From Chitinophagaceae bacterium (lineage in GTDB: Bacteria > Bacteroidota > Bacteroidia > Chitinophagales > Chitinophagaceae), in contig JADKKJ010000012.1 in assembly GCA_016720565.1 (NCBI GenBank), positions 372,001-436,000 on the forward strand: a stretch of DNA of 64,000 bases. Direction: 5' to 3'. A program made the translations under genes and the position numbers. Below, in pieces: positions 32,401 through 40,163 of the stretch. Within the stretch, counting starts at the first letter, position 1; each line of letters begins with the position of its first letter. The notes under the pieces were generated by a model. That model had not been told where the DNA came from, searched no databases, and saw only the letters and a program-made list of their open reading frames with translations.

Positions 32401-33209
32401 GGCAGTTTGTTTTTCATTGACTGGAATTGAAGAATAGAAACAGGACTTATCCCTAATTGCGGATGTATGGCTACCATTAATCCAAACTGAATATTTTTTT
32501 GTTTCCAGTGCAGCCCTATACCTGCGCTTCCGTTGGTTAGATCCAGCTGTCCATTTACTCTTAATGAGGATACAGGATCATAGAGCAGGTCAACTATAAC
32601 CTGCGGATCCTGCAACTCCTGTTTTTTGACAAGCAGGCCTGCATACATTTTTTCGGAGGGCTGGTATCCGAACCCGGCAGAATAATCTCCCGAATGGATG
32701 GTCTCCCCATTTTTTACTGCCAGGTTTTTAAATGGATCCGTAATATGAAATGCCATTTTTAATTGTTGAGTTAGTTGAATGGCCCCTCCGAGCCGGGCAT
32801 AAATAGCGGAAGCTTTGCCATAGATTCCCGGCAACGAAAGCGATTGATAATTGAACTGAAGGGCCAGTCCAAGTTTTTCTCCCAGGCTTCGTGCATAGGC
32901 CAGGTGAACTAAAGTTTGAGACAACAGCGAGGAGCCTCCATATTCCACTGAAAAGCCAAAACAATTCTTTCCTTCAGGTATTGCCAGGCCCAGCGAATAC
33001 TGTCCGTAAGATGGTAACAGGAATTTTTTCTCGCCCGCCACTGCTGCAGTAATTACCCTGTAATTAAGAAGGCTTACGGGTTGGTTGGCGGTGGTAATGA
33101 TTGTTAATGGCCTGCCTCCCATATCACCAGCATTCAATAGCCGGGATGCCTGGGGCCAGGACATATGGTATAAAAACAGGAACCCTCCTGCACACAAAAT
33201 CTTTCTCAC
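32397..33209 (-). CDS. PorQ/PorV-like outer-membrane beta-barrel protein
   Basis: 270 residues, exported (KILCAGGFLFLYHMSWPQ signal). The body resembles the small FadL/PorV-PorQ/UPF0164-type barrels: ASRLLNAGDMGGRPL near the start, LGLAIPEGKNCFGFSVEYGG, repeated amphipathic strands, FGLMVAIHPQLGISPVSILQFQS at the end. No catalytic motif. It is the first gene of a two-gene operon with the HHH-barrel protein (4-base overlap), so the two products likely act together at the outer membrane. Function not established; a link to type IX secretion or DNA uptake would be guesswork. Confidence 0.72.
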   Translation of the reverse strand: MRKILCAGGFLFLYHMSWPQASRLLNAGDMGGRPLTIITTANQPVSLLNYRVITAAVAGEKKFLLPSYGQYSLGLAIPEGKNCFGFSVEYGGSSLLSQTLVHLAYARSLGEKLGLALQFNYQSLSLPGIYGKASAIYARLGGAIQLTQQLKMAFHITDPFKNLAVKNGETIHSGDYSAGFGYQPSEKMYAGLLVKKQELQDPQVIVDLLYDPVSSLRVNGQLDLTNGSAGIGLHWKQKNIQFGLMVAIHPQLGISPVSILQFQSMKNKLP

Positions 33210-33278
33210 GGTTCAAAAATTTTTTCTTCCAAAATGGAAAATTAAAAGGAGCTATCCGTGTATCAAAAAATAATCGGA

Positions 33279-33286
33279 TACCTTTG
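33279..33286 (+). promoter_or_regulatory. folD -7 promoter box
   Basis: TACCTTTG matches TAnnTTTG and ends only four bases before the ATG at 33291, so the mRNA is predicted to be leaderless or nearly so. Confidence 0.6.
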
Positions 33287-33290
33287 CGTC

Positions 33291-34168
33291 ATGCAAATTT
33301 TAGATGGAAAACTGGCTGCCCAAGCCATTAAAGAAGATCTTAAGATACAGGTGGCCCAATCAGCAGTGGAAGGAAAAAAAATACCGCACCTGGCGGCCAT
33401 ACTGGTAGGAAAGAATGGAGGGAGCGAAACCTATGTGGCTGCCAAAGTAAAAGCCTGCGAAGAAGTTGGATTTAAATCGACGTTGATCCGCTTTGAAGAA
33501 GAAATAAGCGAAAGAAAATTACTGGACACCATTGATGACCTGAACAGGGATCCGGATGTGGACGGCATCCTGGTACAACTTCCCTTCCCAAACATATCCG
33601 GGAAGAAGAAGTGATCAATACCATCGATCCTGAAAAAGATGTGGATGGTTTTCATCCGGTGAACGTGGGTAAAATGGTGCAGGGAGCTGGAGGATTTATT
33701 TCAGCCACTCCCCATGGTATCATGTTATTGCTGGAACACTATCATATAGAAACAAAAGGAAAACATGCTGTAGTGATCGGCAGAAGTAATATTGTGGGCC
33801 GTCCTATGAGCATATTATTAAGCAGTAATACAGAACCGGGAAATTGTACTGTTACCATTTGCCATTCGAAGACAAAGAACCTTAAAGAGCTCTGCCTCCA
33901 GGCCGATATCATTGTAGCCGCTTTAGGAAAACCTGAATTCTTAACTGCAGAAATGGTGAAAGATGGAGCGGTGATCGTTGACGTAGGTATAACCCGTGTA
34001 CCCGACAGCAGCAAAAAATCAGGTTTCAGGATCAAGGGGGATGTGCATTTTGAAGCGGTGGCCCCTAAATCATCCTGGATCACACCTGTGCCGGGTGGTG
34101 TAGGCCCAATGACGATAGCTGCACTGATGAAAAATACTTTTTATTCCTGCCAGCAAAGAAATAGTTGA
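33291..34168 (+). CDS. folD: Bifunctional methylenetetrahydrofolate dehydrogenase/cyclohydrolase, reading frame interrupted
   Basis: Oxidises methylene-THF and hydrolyses the product to formyl-THF for purine and fMet synthesis. The N-terminal part (MQILDGKLAAQAIKEDL, SETYVAAKVKACEEVGF with the catalytic Lys, DGILVQLPF) is in one frame up to a TGA at 33612-33614. The rest (KHIREEEVINTIDPEKDVDGFHPVNVG, VVIGRSNIVGRPM, PVPGGVGPMT) is in the -1 frame. Joined at 33587-33593 they give about 292 residues, the full family length, with all motifs. Either one base has been lost from the CCCAAA run (mutation or sequencing error) or -1 frameshifting occurs there. ATG 33291 is chosen over an upstream TTG because it follows the TACCTTTG box. 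queE overlaps the end. Confidence 0.9.
33587..33593 (+). other. Slippery heptamer C CCA AAC at the folD frame change
   Basis: The bases CCCAAAC lie in the zero frame as C-CCA-AAC, the X XXY YYZ form of -1 ribosomal slippage. Re-pairing as CCC-AAA continues exactly into the conserved KHIREEEVINT sequence. Only weak possible structures follow, such as GGATG/CATCC about 60 bases downstream. A simple one-base deletion in the run would give the same picture. Confidence 0.5.
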
Positions 34169-34788
34169 TGATGCTGAACACAAATACCGTGACTACCCTT
34201 CCGGTAATGGAACATTTTTATACACTGCAGGGTGAAGGTTATTACCAGGGCCAGGCTGCTTATTTCATTCGGCTGGGTGGATGTGATGTAGGCTGTATAT
34301 GGTGCGATGTAAAAGATAGCTGGGATCCTTCCAAACATCCTCATTATTCTATTGAACAATTGCTGGCGTTCGTAAAACAAACTCCTGCGCGTATAGCCGT
34401 GATCACAGGTGGAGAACCATTGATGCATGACTTAACTGCTCTTTGCAGTGCCTTGCAGGAAAACGGAATACGCACTCACCTGGAAACTTCAGGAGCGCAT
34501 CCTCTCTCGGGAAATTGGGACTGGATCTGCTTATCCCCAAAAAAATTCAAAGCTCCTCTGGAAGCGATCACCCAGTTCGCCCATGAACTTAAGGTGATCG
34601 TATTTAACCGGGATGATCTTAAATGGGCTGAGAAATATGCTGCCATGGTTACTGCAGGTTGTAAATTATACCTGCAGCCTGAATGGGATAAACGTACTGA
34701 GATGACTCCCCTCATTGTTAACTTTATTAAAACGAATCCACGCTGGCAATTATCGCTGCAGGTACACAAATACATTGATGTGCCTTAG
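34168..34788 (+). CDS. queE: 7-carboxy-7-deazaguanine synthase (radical SAM)
   Basis: Radical SAM enzyme converting 6-carboxytetrahydropterin to 7-carboxy-7-deazaguanine in preQ0/queuosine synthesis. 206 residues. The start region FYTLQGEGYYQGQAAYFIRLGGC is typical QueE; the cluster motif CDVGCIWC has CxxxCxxC spacing; GGEPLMHDL is the SAM-binding GGE motif. The ATG at 34168 overlaps the folD TGA (TGATG), indicating translational coupling; 34171 is an alternative start. A QueD-type enzyme for the previous step is encoded at 62287 or 62753, and FolE for the first step at 61682. Confidence 0.93.
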   Translation: MMLNTNTVTTLPVMEHFYTLQGEGYYQGQAAYFIRLGGCDVGCIWCDVKDSWDPSKHPHYSIEQLLAFVKQTPARIAVITGGEPLMHDLTALCSALQENGIRTHLETSGAHPLSGNWDWICLSPKKFKAPLEAITQFAHELKVIVFNRDDLKWAEKYAAMVTAGCKLYLQPEWDKRTEMTPLIVNFIKTNPRWQLSLQVHKYIDVP

Positions 34789-34817
34789 GGGCGGATAAAA
34801 GCTTGTTAAATCTCCTG

Positions 34818-34845
34818 TTTGATGTGGCCTGCTTTTGTAGATTTG
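34818..34845 (+). promoter_or_regulatory. Putative promoter of the OmpA/PD40 gene
   Basis: TTTG at 34818-34821 and TAGATTTG at 34838-34845 are 16 bases apart and match the -33 and -7 elements. The ATG at 34864 follows the -7 box by 18 bases. Confidence 0.6.
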
Positions 34846-34863
34846 CAGTTGAATTATCATTCT

Positions 34864-36789
34864 ATGAATGGCCGAAGGATCTACTGTTTTTTATTGCCGC
34901 TGTTTATTCTCTCGCTGAACAGCTTTGCCCAGCGCTATGACCCGTCTAAGATCAATAAAAAAGCACTTGCCCTGTATGAACAAGCAAGGGAAAGAGCAGA
35001 AGCAGGGAATTATATAAACGCAACTGCTTTTCTTCAGCAGGCCATTGCTGCCGATTCCGGTTATGCAGATGCCTATCTTGGCTTAGGCAGGTTACAACTT
35101 GAATATAAAAACTACCGGATTGCGGTCACAAATTTTGAAAAGGCTATTTCCATTGATTCTAATTACTGTATAAATTATTTCTACTCCTATTCTGTTTGCC
35201 TGGCAGGTACGGGAGAATTTGAAAAAGCGTTGAACGCAATTTCCCTTTTATTAAAAAAAGCACCACCTGCCAATGGACGAAGGTTAACAGATGCCCTCCA
35301 GCACCAGAAGGATTACCGTTTTGCCATTGATCATGCCCGCATGGAAACTGATAAAAATTATGTTTTTGCCCCACAGAATGTGGGCGCAGGTGTGAACAGT
35401 ATAGAATCTGAATATTTCCCCACCCTCAGTATAGATGGAAAGCAGTTGGTTTTTACGCGAAGGCTAAACGACCTGAACGAAGATTTTTTTATAAGTGAGA
35501 TCAACGGTAAAGATTGGCTTAGCGCCAGGCCTATTGAAGGAAAGATCAATACCAATACCAGCGAGGCCGCTCAATCTATTTCTTCTGATGGCGAATGGAT
35601 GGTGTTCACTGCCAAGGACCGCAAAGACAGTTATGGGAATTATGACCTGTATTTTTCCACGCACAATGCTTTTGGCTGGACCGAGCCTGTAAACCTGGGT
35701 GGAAAAGTGAATTCGGACCAGTGGGATTCACAACCCTGCCTGTCGCCTGACAAAAGAGAACTTTACTTTGCCAGTCGCCGCCTGGGTGGCATGGGAGGCG
35801 TGGATATTTATGTTTGCCATTTGCAGTCAAATGGAAAATGGAGTGAACCCGAGAACCTGGGAAATACCATTAACACCTCCGGGGATGACCAATGTCCCTT
35901 CCTGCATGCCGATAATCAAACCTTATATTTTGTTTCCAATGGTCACCAGGGTTTTGGCGGCAATGATATTTTTGTAAGCCGTCGCGGCCCCAATGGCGAA
36001 TGGGAAAAACCGGTTAACCTCGGTTATCCCATCAACACCATCGATGATGAAGGCACTTTATTCGTAGCTGCAGATGGAAAGACCGCTTATTACGCTTCTG
36101 ACAGAACAGACAGTAAAGGCGGTTTGGATATTTACAGTTTTGAGCTGCGTGAAAAAATGCGCCCTTTCCGAACACTTTGGGTAAAAGGAAAAGTGTTTGA
36201 TAAAAAAACAGGCGCCCCACTTCCATCTACGGTGGAACTGACCGACCTGGCAAGCAAACAGCTTATCAGCAAAGTCAGTACAGATGCCGATGGGAATTAT
36301 TTCATCACGCTGCCGGTAGGGAAGGATTATGCATTCTCTGTTGGACGAAAAGATTATTTATTCTTCTCTGATAATTTTTTGATGGCCGATCGCTCCACCG
36401 ATTCCACCTACACAAAAGATATTGCGCTAACGCCTATAGAAGTAAATGCAAAAATGGTTTTGAAGAATATCTTTTTTGAGACCAACAAATTCACCCTTAA
36501 GAAAGAATCGCAGGTAGAACTGGATGAACTGGCTTCCCTGATGAACGAGAATCCTACCCTTCGCATTGAGATTGGCGGGCATACAGATAATGTGGGAAAG
36601 CCTGCCGACAACCTGGCCCTTTCAAACAACCGGGCAAAGGCGGTAATTGAATACCTGCTCAGCAAAAATATTTCCGCCCAGCGATTACAGGCCAAAGGCT
36701 TTGGGGAAACACAACCCATTGCGGATAATAAAACTGAAGATGGAAAGGCGAAGAACAGAAGAACGGAGATGAGAGTTACGAGTTTTTAG
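34864..36789 (+). CDS. TPR/PD40/OmpA-family outer-membrane protein
   Basis: 641 residues: signal peptide (IYCFLLPLFILSLNSFAQ), TPR repeats at about residues 35-150 (ALYEQARERAEAGNYINATAFL, YADAYLGLGRLQLEYKNYRIA), WD40-like PD40 propeller blades at about 170-430 (EYFPTLSIDGKQLVFTRRL, QPCLSPDKRELYFASRR), a carboxypeptidase-regulatory-like beta domain (KGKVFDKKTGAPLPSTVELTD, about 440-520) and a C-terminal OmpA peptidoglycan-binding domain (IEIGGHTDNVGKPADNLALSNNRAKAV). This layout is the PorE-like type in Bacteroidetes, where a homologue anchors the type IX secretion machinery to peptidoglycan; the exact role here is inferred. ATG 34864 gives the signal peptide and follows the promoter box. Its stop TAG lies in a heptamer array. 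Confidence 0.92.
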   Translation: MNGRRIYCFLLPLFILSLNSFAQRYDPSKINKKALALYEQARERAEAGNYINATAFLQQAIAADSGYADAYLGLGRLQLEYKNYRIAVTNFEKAISIDSNYCINYFYSYSVCLAGTGEFEKALNAISLLLKKAPPANGRRLTDALQHQKDYRFAIDHARMETDKNYVFAPQNVGAGVNSIESEYFPTLSIDGKQLVFTRRLNDLNEDFFISEINGKDWLSARPIEGKINTNTSEAAQSISSDGEWMVFTAKDRKDSYGNYDLYFSTHNAFGWTEPVNLGGKVNSDQWDSQPCLSPDKRELYFASRRLGGMGGVDIYVCHLQSNGKWSEPENLGNTINTSGDDQCPFLHADNQTLYFVSNGHQGFGGNDIFVSRRGPNGEWEKPVNLGYPINTIDDEGTLFVAADGKTAYYASDRTDSKGGLDIYSFELREKMRPFRTLWVKGKVFDKKTGAPLPSTVELTDLASKQLISKVSTDADGNYFITLPVGKDYAFSVGRKDYLFFSDNFLMADRSTDSTYTKDIALTPIEVNAKMVLKNIFFETNKFTLKKESQVELDELASLMNENPTLRIEIGGHTDNVGKPADNLALSNNRAKAVIEYLLSKNISAQRLQAKGFGETQPIADNKTEDGKAKNRRTEMRVTSF

Positions 36790-36808
36790 TTAAGAGTCGG
36801 GAGTCTTG
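36774..36808 (+). repeat. Heptamer array over the 3' end of the OmpA/PD40 gene
   Basis: Five units of AGTNNNN: AGTTACG, AGTTTTT, AGTTAAG, AGTCGGG, AGTCTTG. The gene's TAG stop (36787) lies inside, and TAG 36787, TAA 36791, TGA 36807 are in three different frames. Confidence 0.75.
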
Positions 36809-36859
36809 AGCAGCGATGTTTTCATAAATTGGAATTTATTCATGAAGCAGCTTGGTTCA

Positions 36860-36887
36860 AGCTAATAGCTAGAGGCTAGCAGCTAGT
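36860..36887 (+). repeat. Heptamer array AGCTANN
   Basis: Units AGCTAAT, AGCTAGA, GGCTAGC, AGCTAGT, in the noncoding region before dprA. The CTAG core reads as a stop on both strands. Confidence 0.75.
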
Positions 36888-36940
36888 TTTTAGTCGACTA
36901 ATATACCCCCTCCTAAAAGTTCTCATATTATTTTCACGGG

Positions 36941-38047
36941 GTGAACTTAAGCAACGACATTTTGTACCAGGTTGCGTTGACCATGATCCCGCAAATAGGT
37001 CCGGTACAATCAAAAATTTTATTGCAGCATTGTGACGTGGAAGAGATCTTCCATGCTAAAAGATCATTTCTTGAAAGGCTGGAAGGTATTGGGTCTGTGC
37101 GTGCGGAAGCCATTTGTTCCTTCCGCGATTTTGCGGAAGCCGAAGATGAAATTCGCTTCATTGAAAAAAATGATATCCAACCTTTATTCATTACCGATAA
37201 ACAGTATCCCCGCCGATTATTGAATTGTTATGATTCTCCCACCCTGCTTTATTATAAAGGCCAGGCCGACCTGAATGCTGAAAAGATCGTGGCCATTATA
37301 GGTACGAGGAAAAATACAGACCAGGGCAGGCAGCTCGTAGATAAGCTGGTGGAAGAGTTGTCAGCTCATTCAGTGATGGTGGTTAGCGGTCTCGCATTTG
37401 GCATTGATTCCCTTGCGCATCGGGCTGCCGTAAAAAACGGACTGCGGACAGTAGCTGTAGTGGCCCATGGATTGGATCAGCTATACCCTCCCGAGAACCA
37501 GGGCCTTTGCCGTGATATGTTACATGCAAATGGCGGTATTCTTACTGAATTTAAAAGCGGGGTAAAACCTGACCGGCATAATTTTCCCAGCCGAAATCGC
37601 CTTGTAGCGGGAATGAGCGATGCAACGATTGTAGTGGAAACGGACATAAAAGGCGGAAGCATGATCACCGCCGACCTTGCTAATGGTTATAATCTGGATG
37701 TATTTGCTTATCCGGGAAGGGTAAATGACATTAAAAGTGCCGGCTGCAATGAATTGATAAGAACAAATCGGGCGCAGCTGGTGACCGATACCAAACATAT
37801 TCTCCAGGCCATGGGCTGGCTGGTTAATCCTTCTGCAAAAAAAACGGTCCAAAAACAACTGTTCGTAGAATTAAGTCCGGAAGAGACGCGCCTGGTGGAT
37901 CTGCTAAAAGAAAATAACGGGATTCACACAGATGAATTGAATAGCCGTTCCGGATTAAGCAATGGACAGTTTGCCAATGCCATCATTAACCTCGAATTAG
38001 CAAATGTGATAGTATCTTTGCCGGGTAAAATGTACAGGTTAGCCTGA
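36941..38047 (+). CDS. dprA: DNA-processing protein DprA
   Basis: Binds incoming single-stranded DNA and loads RecA during natural transformation. 368 residues: N-terminal SAM/HHH-like region (ALTMIPQIGPVQSKILLQHC, LEGIGSVRAEAI), Rossmann core beginning KIVAIIGTRKNTDQGRQLVDKL, the motifs VSGLAFGIDSLAHRAAV and HGLDQLYPPEN, FPSRNRLVAGMSD, and a C-terminal winged helix (EETRLVDLLKENNGIHTDELN, about 300-365). The first possible start is GTG 36941; no ATG fits without cutting the helical N-terminus. The T9SS type-B gene follows after two bases in the same direction. Confidence 0.95.
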   Translation: MNLSNDILYQVALTMIPQIGPVQSKILLQHCDVEEIFHAKRSFLERLEGIGSVRAEAICSFRDFAEAEDEIRFIEKNDIQPLFITDKQYPRRLLNCYDSPTLLYYKGQADLNAEKIVAIIGTRKNTDQGRQLVDKLVEELSAHSVMVVSGLAFGIDSLAHRAAVKNGLRTVAVVAHGLDQLYPPENQGLCRDMLHANGGILTEFKSGVKPDRHNFPSRNRLVAGMSDATIVVETDIKGGSMITADLANGYNLDVFAYPGRVNDIKSAGCNELIRTNRAQLVTDTKHILQAMGWLVNPSAKKTVQKQLFVELSPEETRLVDLLKENNGIHTDELNSRSGLSNGQFANAIINLELANVIVSLPGKMYRLA

Positions 38048-38049
38048 TC

Positions 38050-40077
38050 ATGAACCTAAAACCAATCAACACTTTTTTCCTTCTTTTACTGCTGTGGCCC
38101 GCCACTTCAGTTTTAAGCCAGAACTGCACCAACCTGGGACAAACACCCGGCACAGCATTTCCGGTTTGCGGTACCACCGTTTTCCATCAAACTACGGTTC
38201 CCCTTTGCTCAACAAATAATATCGCGGTGCCCGGATGCGGTGGTGATGGGGCCGCTTACCAGAATAAGAATCCTTATTATTATAGATTCACCTGTTATGT
38301 GGCCGGTACGCTTGGCTTTTTGATACATCCTTTAGCTGCAAATGAAGATTATGACTGGCAATTATGGGATATCACCGGAAGAGATCCCAATGAGATCTTC
38401 CTGAATGTTTCACTGGTGGTTACCGGCAACTGGGCCGGTACCTATGGCAATACCGGCGCTTCTGCATCCGGAGTAAATTTCATTCAATGCGCTTCTGATC
38501 CCGCAGATAATAAACCCAGTTTCGCGGCCATGCCCAATTTGATAGCCGGCCATCAATACCTTTTAATGATCAGCCATTTTACTGATGGACAAAGCGGGTA
38601 TGATCTTTCATTTGGCGGGGGAACGGGTTCCATCACGGATCCATTGATCCCCAAGGGAATTTCAGCTAAAGCTGATTGCGATGGACAAAGCGTGACCATC
38701 AAACTGAATAAAAAAGTAAAATGCAATAGTCTTACAGCTGCGGGATCTGAATTCAGTATACTTCCCGCTGTTACCACGGTGATCGGTGCTACACCGGATT
38801 CCTGTACCGGCTCTTTCGATTTCGATGAACTCACTTTATTCTTTGCAGGGCCGGTTAGCAACGGTACCTATGATATAGTGATCAATAAAGGAACAGATAA
38901 TAATACGCTGCTGGATAATTGCGATAATGCCATTGCCGATGGCGACCGTATATCTTTTACCTATGCGGCGCCTGTTCCCATTTTTGCAGATAGTATTGGG
39001 GCGACAGCCTGTACCATTGACTCAGTGAAGATCTATTTCCCTAAAAAAATATTGTGCAGCTCCATCGCACCCAATGGTTCGGATTTCTCTGTTTCCGGTC
39101 CAACACCGGTAACCGTAGTAAGTGCCTCAGGCAACTGTGTGAATGGGAAAACGCCTTATATCCTCGTGAAATTTGCGAACCCCATTTATACCAAAGGCAC
39201 TTATTTGCTTACGCTAAAAGCAGGCGATGATGGAACGGTGGTGATCGATGAATGTGGACAGCAAACACCGGTACAAACCCTGCCTTTTACTACTGCAGAT
39301 ACGGTTAACGCAGATTTCAGTTACAGGTTGAGTTATGGTTGTTTATCAGATACCGTTTTTTTCGATCATAATGGCGCGCATGATGTAAACAAATGGACCT
39401 GGGTGGTAAACGTAAAAGATACAGCCAGGACCCAACAGATCGTTCGCGTATTTCCAGCCAACAGTATAAATAATATTGAGCTCAACGTAACGAACGGGGT
39501 TTGTACTGATACTTCCTTTAAACTGATCACACTGAACAATGAGGTAAAGGCAGATTTTACCATGGACAGGATCACTTGTCCTGAAGATGCCCTGCCGGTT
39601 ATTAATACCAGCAGTGGCTCTATTGATTCCTATCGCTGGAATTTTGATATTATCGGCAGCAGCAACCTGAAGGACCCTCCCCCATTTTTATGGCCCACAC
39701 TGGGCAGGGAATCCTATTATACGGTTAAACTAACGGTTTATAATTTCACCCTGAATTGCTCCGACAGTGCCAGAAAGACCCTCACTGTTTTAGACCATTG
39801 TTTCATTGATGTTCCCACAGCCTTTACTCCCAATAACGATGGACTGAATGATGGATTCCATCCCCATAATGCGCTGAAGGCCGATAATTATACATTCAAG
39901 GTATTCAACCGCTGGGGACAGCTTATTTTTCAATCCAGGAACTGGCAGGAAAAATGGGATGGTACTATTAAGGGGGTAAAGCAGGCCCCGGGAGTATATG
40001 TCTGGATGCTCAGCTATACTGAAAGGGTTACTGGTAAACAGGTGTTTCGCAAGGGTACGGTAATGCTGATCAGGTAA
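38050..40077 (+). CDS. Secreted protein with type IX secretion type-B sorting domain
   Basis: 675 residues: signal peptide (TFFLLLLLWPATSVLSQ), beta-rich domains at about 30-190 (GTLGFLIHPLAANEDYDWQL, a jelly-roll look) and Cys-containing Ig-like repeats at about 200-420 (paired DCDGQSVTIKLNKKVKCNS and ACTIDSVKIYFPKKILCSS, about 110 residues apart), a PKD-like region (YGCLSDTVFFDHNGAHDVNKW) and the C-terminal gliding-motility-type CTD (VPTAFTPNNDGLNDGFHP, FKVFNRWGQLIFQS, PGVYVWMLSYTERV, KGTVMLIR). The CTD (CHU_C/TIGR04131) directs export by the type IX system and surface retention. Probably in one transcript with dprA, an odd pairing. Confidence 0.92.
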   Translation: MNLKPINTFFLLLLLWPATSVLSQNCTNLGQTPGTAFPVCGTTVFHQTTVPLCSTNNIAVPGCGGDGAAYQNKNPYYYRFTCYVAGTLGFLIHPLAANEDYDWQLWDITGRDPNEIFLNVSLVVTGNWAGTYGNTGASASGVNFIQCASDPADNKPSFAAMPNLIAGHQYLLMISHFTDGQSGYDLSFGGGTGSITDPLIPKGISAKADCDGQSVTIKLNKKVKCNSLTAAGSEFSILPAVTTVIGATPDSCTGSFDFDELTLFFAGPVSNGTYDIVINKGTDNNTLLDNCDNAIADGDRISFTYAAPVPIFADSIGATACTIDSVKIYFPKKILCSSIAPNGSDFSVSGPTPVTVVSASGNCVNGKTPYILVKFANPIYTKGTYLLTLKAGDDGTVVIDECGQQTPVQTLPFTTADTVNADFSYRLSYGCLSDTVFFDHNGAHDVNKWTWVVNVKDTARTQQIVRVFPANSINNIELNVTNGVCTDTSFKLITLNNEVKADFTMDRITCPEDALPVINTSSGSIDSYRWNFDIIGSSNLKDPPPFLWPTLGRESYYTVKLTVYNFTLNCSDSARKTLTVLDHCFIDVPTAFTPNNDGLNDGFHPHNALKADNYTFKVFNRWGQLIFQSRNWQEKWDGTIKGVKQAPGVYVWMLSYTERVTGKQVFRKGTVMLIR

Positions 40078-40111
40078 TTTCTAACCCCTGTCTTCGAGAG
40101 CCTCAGGCAAC

Positions 40112-40158
40112 GTTATTCACCATTCGCCTATTGACATATTCCCATATTCTCCTATCTT
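40112..40158 (+). repeat. Octamer repeat array upstream of guaB
   Basis: Units GTTATTCA, CCATTCG (7 nt), CCTATTGA, CATATTCC, CATATTCT, CCTATCTT. The last unit supplies most of the TATCTTTG promoter box. Confidence 0.8.
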
Positions 40159-40160
40159 TG
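40131..40160 (+). promoter_or_regulatory. Putative guaB promoter (TTGA ... TATCTTTG)
   Basis: TTGA at 40131-40134 and TATCTTTG at 40153-40160 are 18 bases apart, matching -33 TTG and -7 TAnnTTTG. The ATG at 40164 is three bases beyond the box, so the transcript should start at or right by the ATG. Both elements lie in octamer units. Confidence 0.65.
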
Positions 40161-40163
40161 CCC

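Noticed and set aside
33611..34168. Separate gene for the C-terminal half of FolD
   Set aside because: It begins in the middle of the conserved FolD sequence and completes the upstream half exactly; treated as one interrupted gene.
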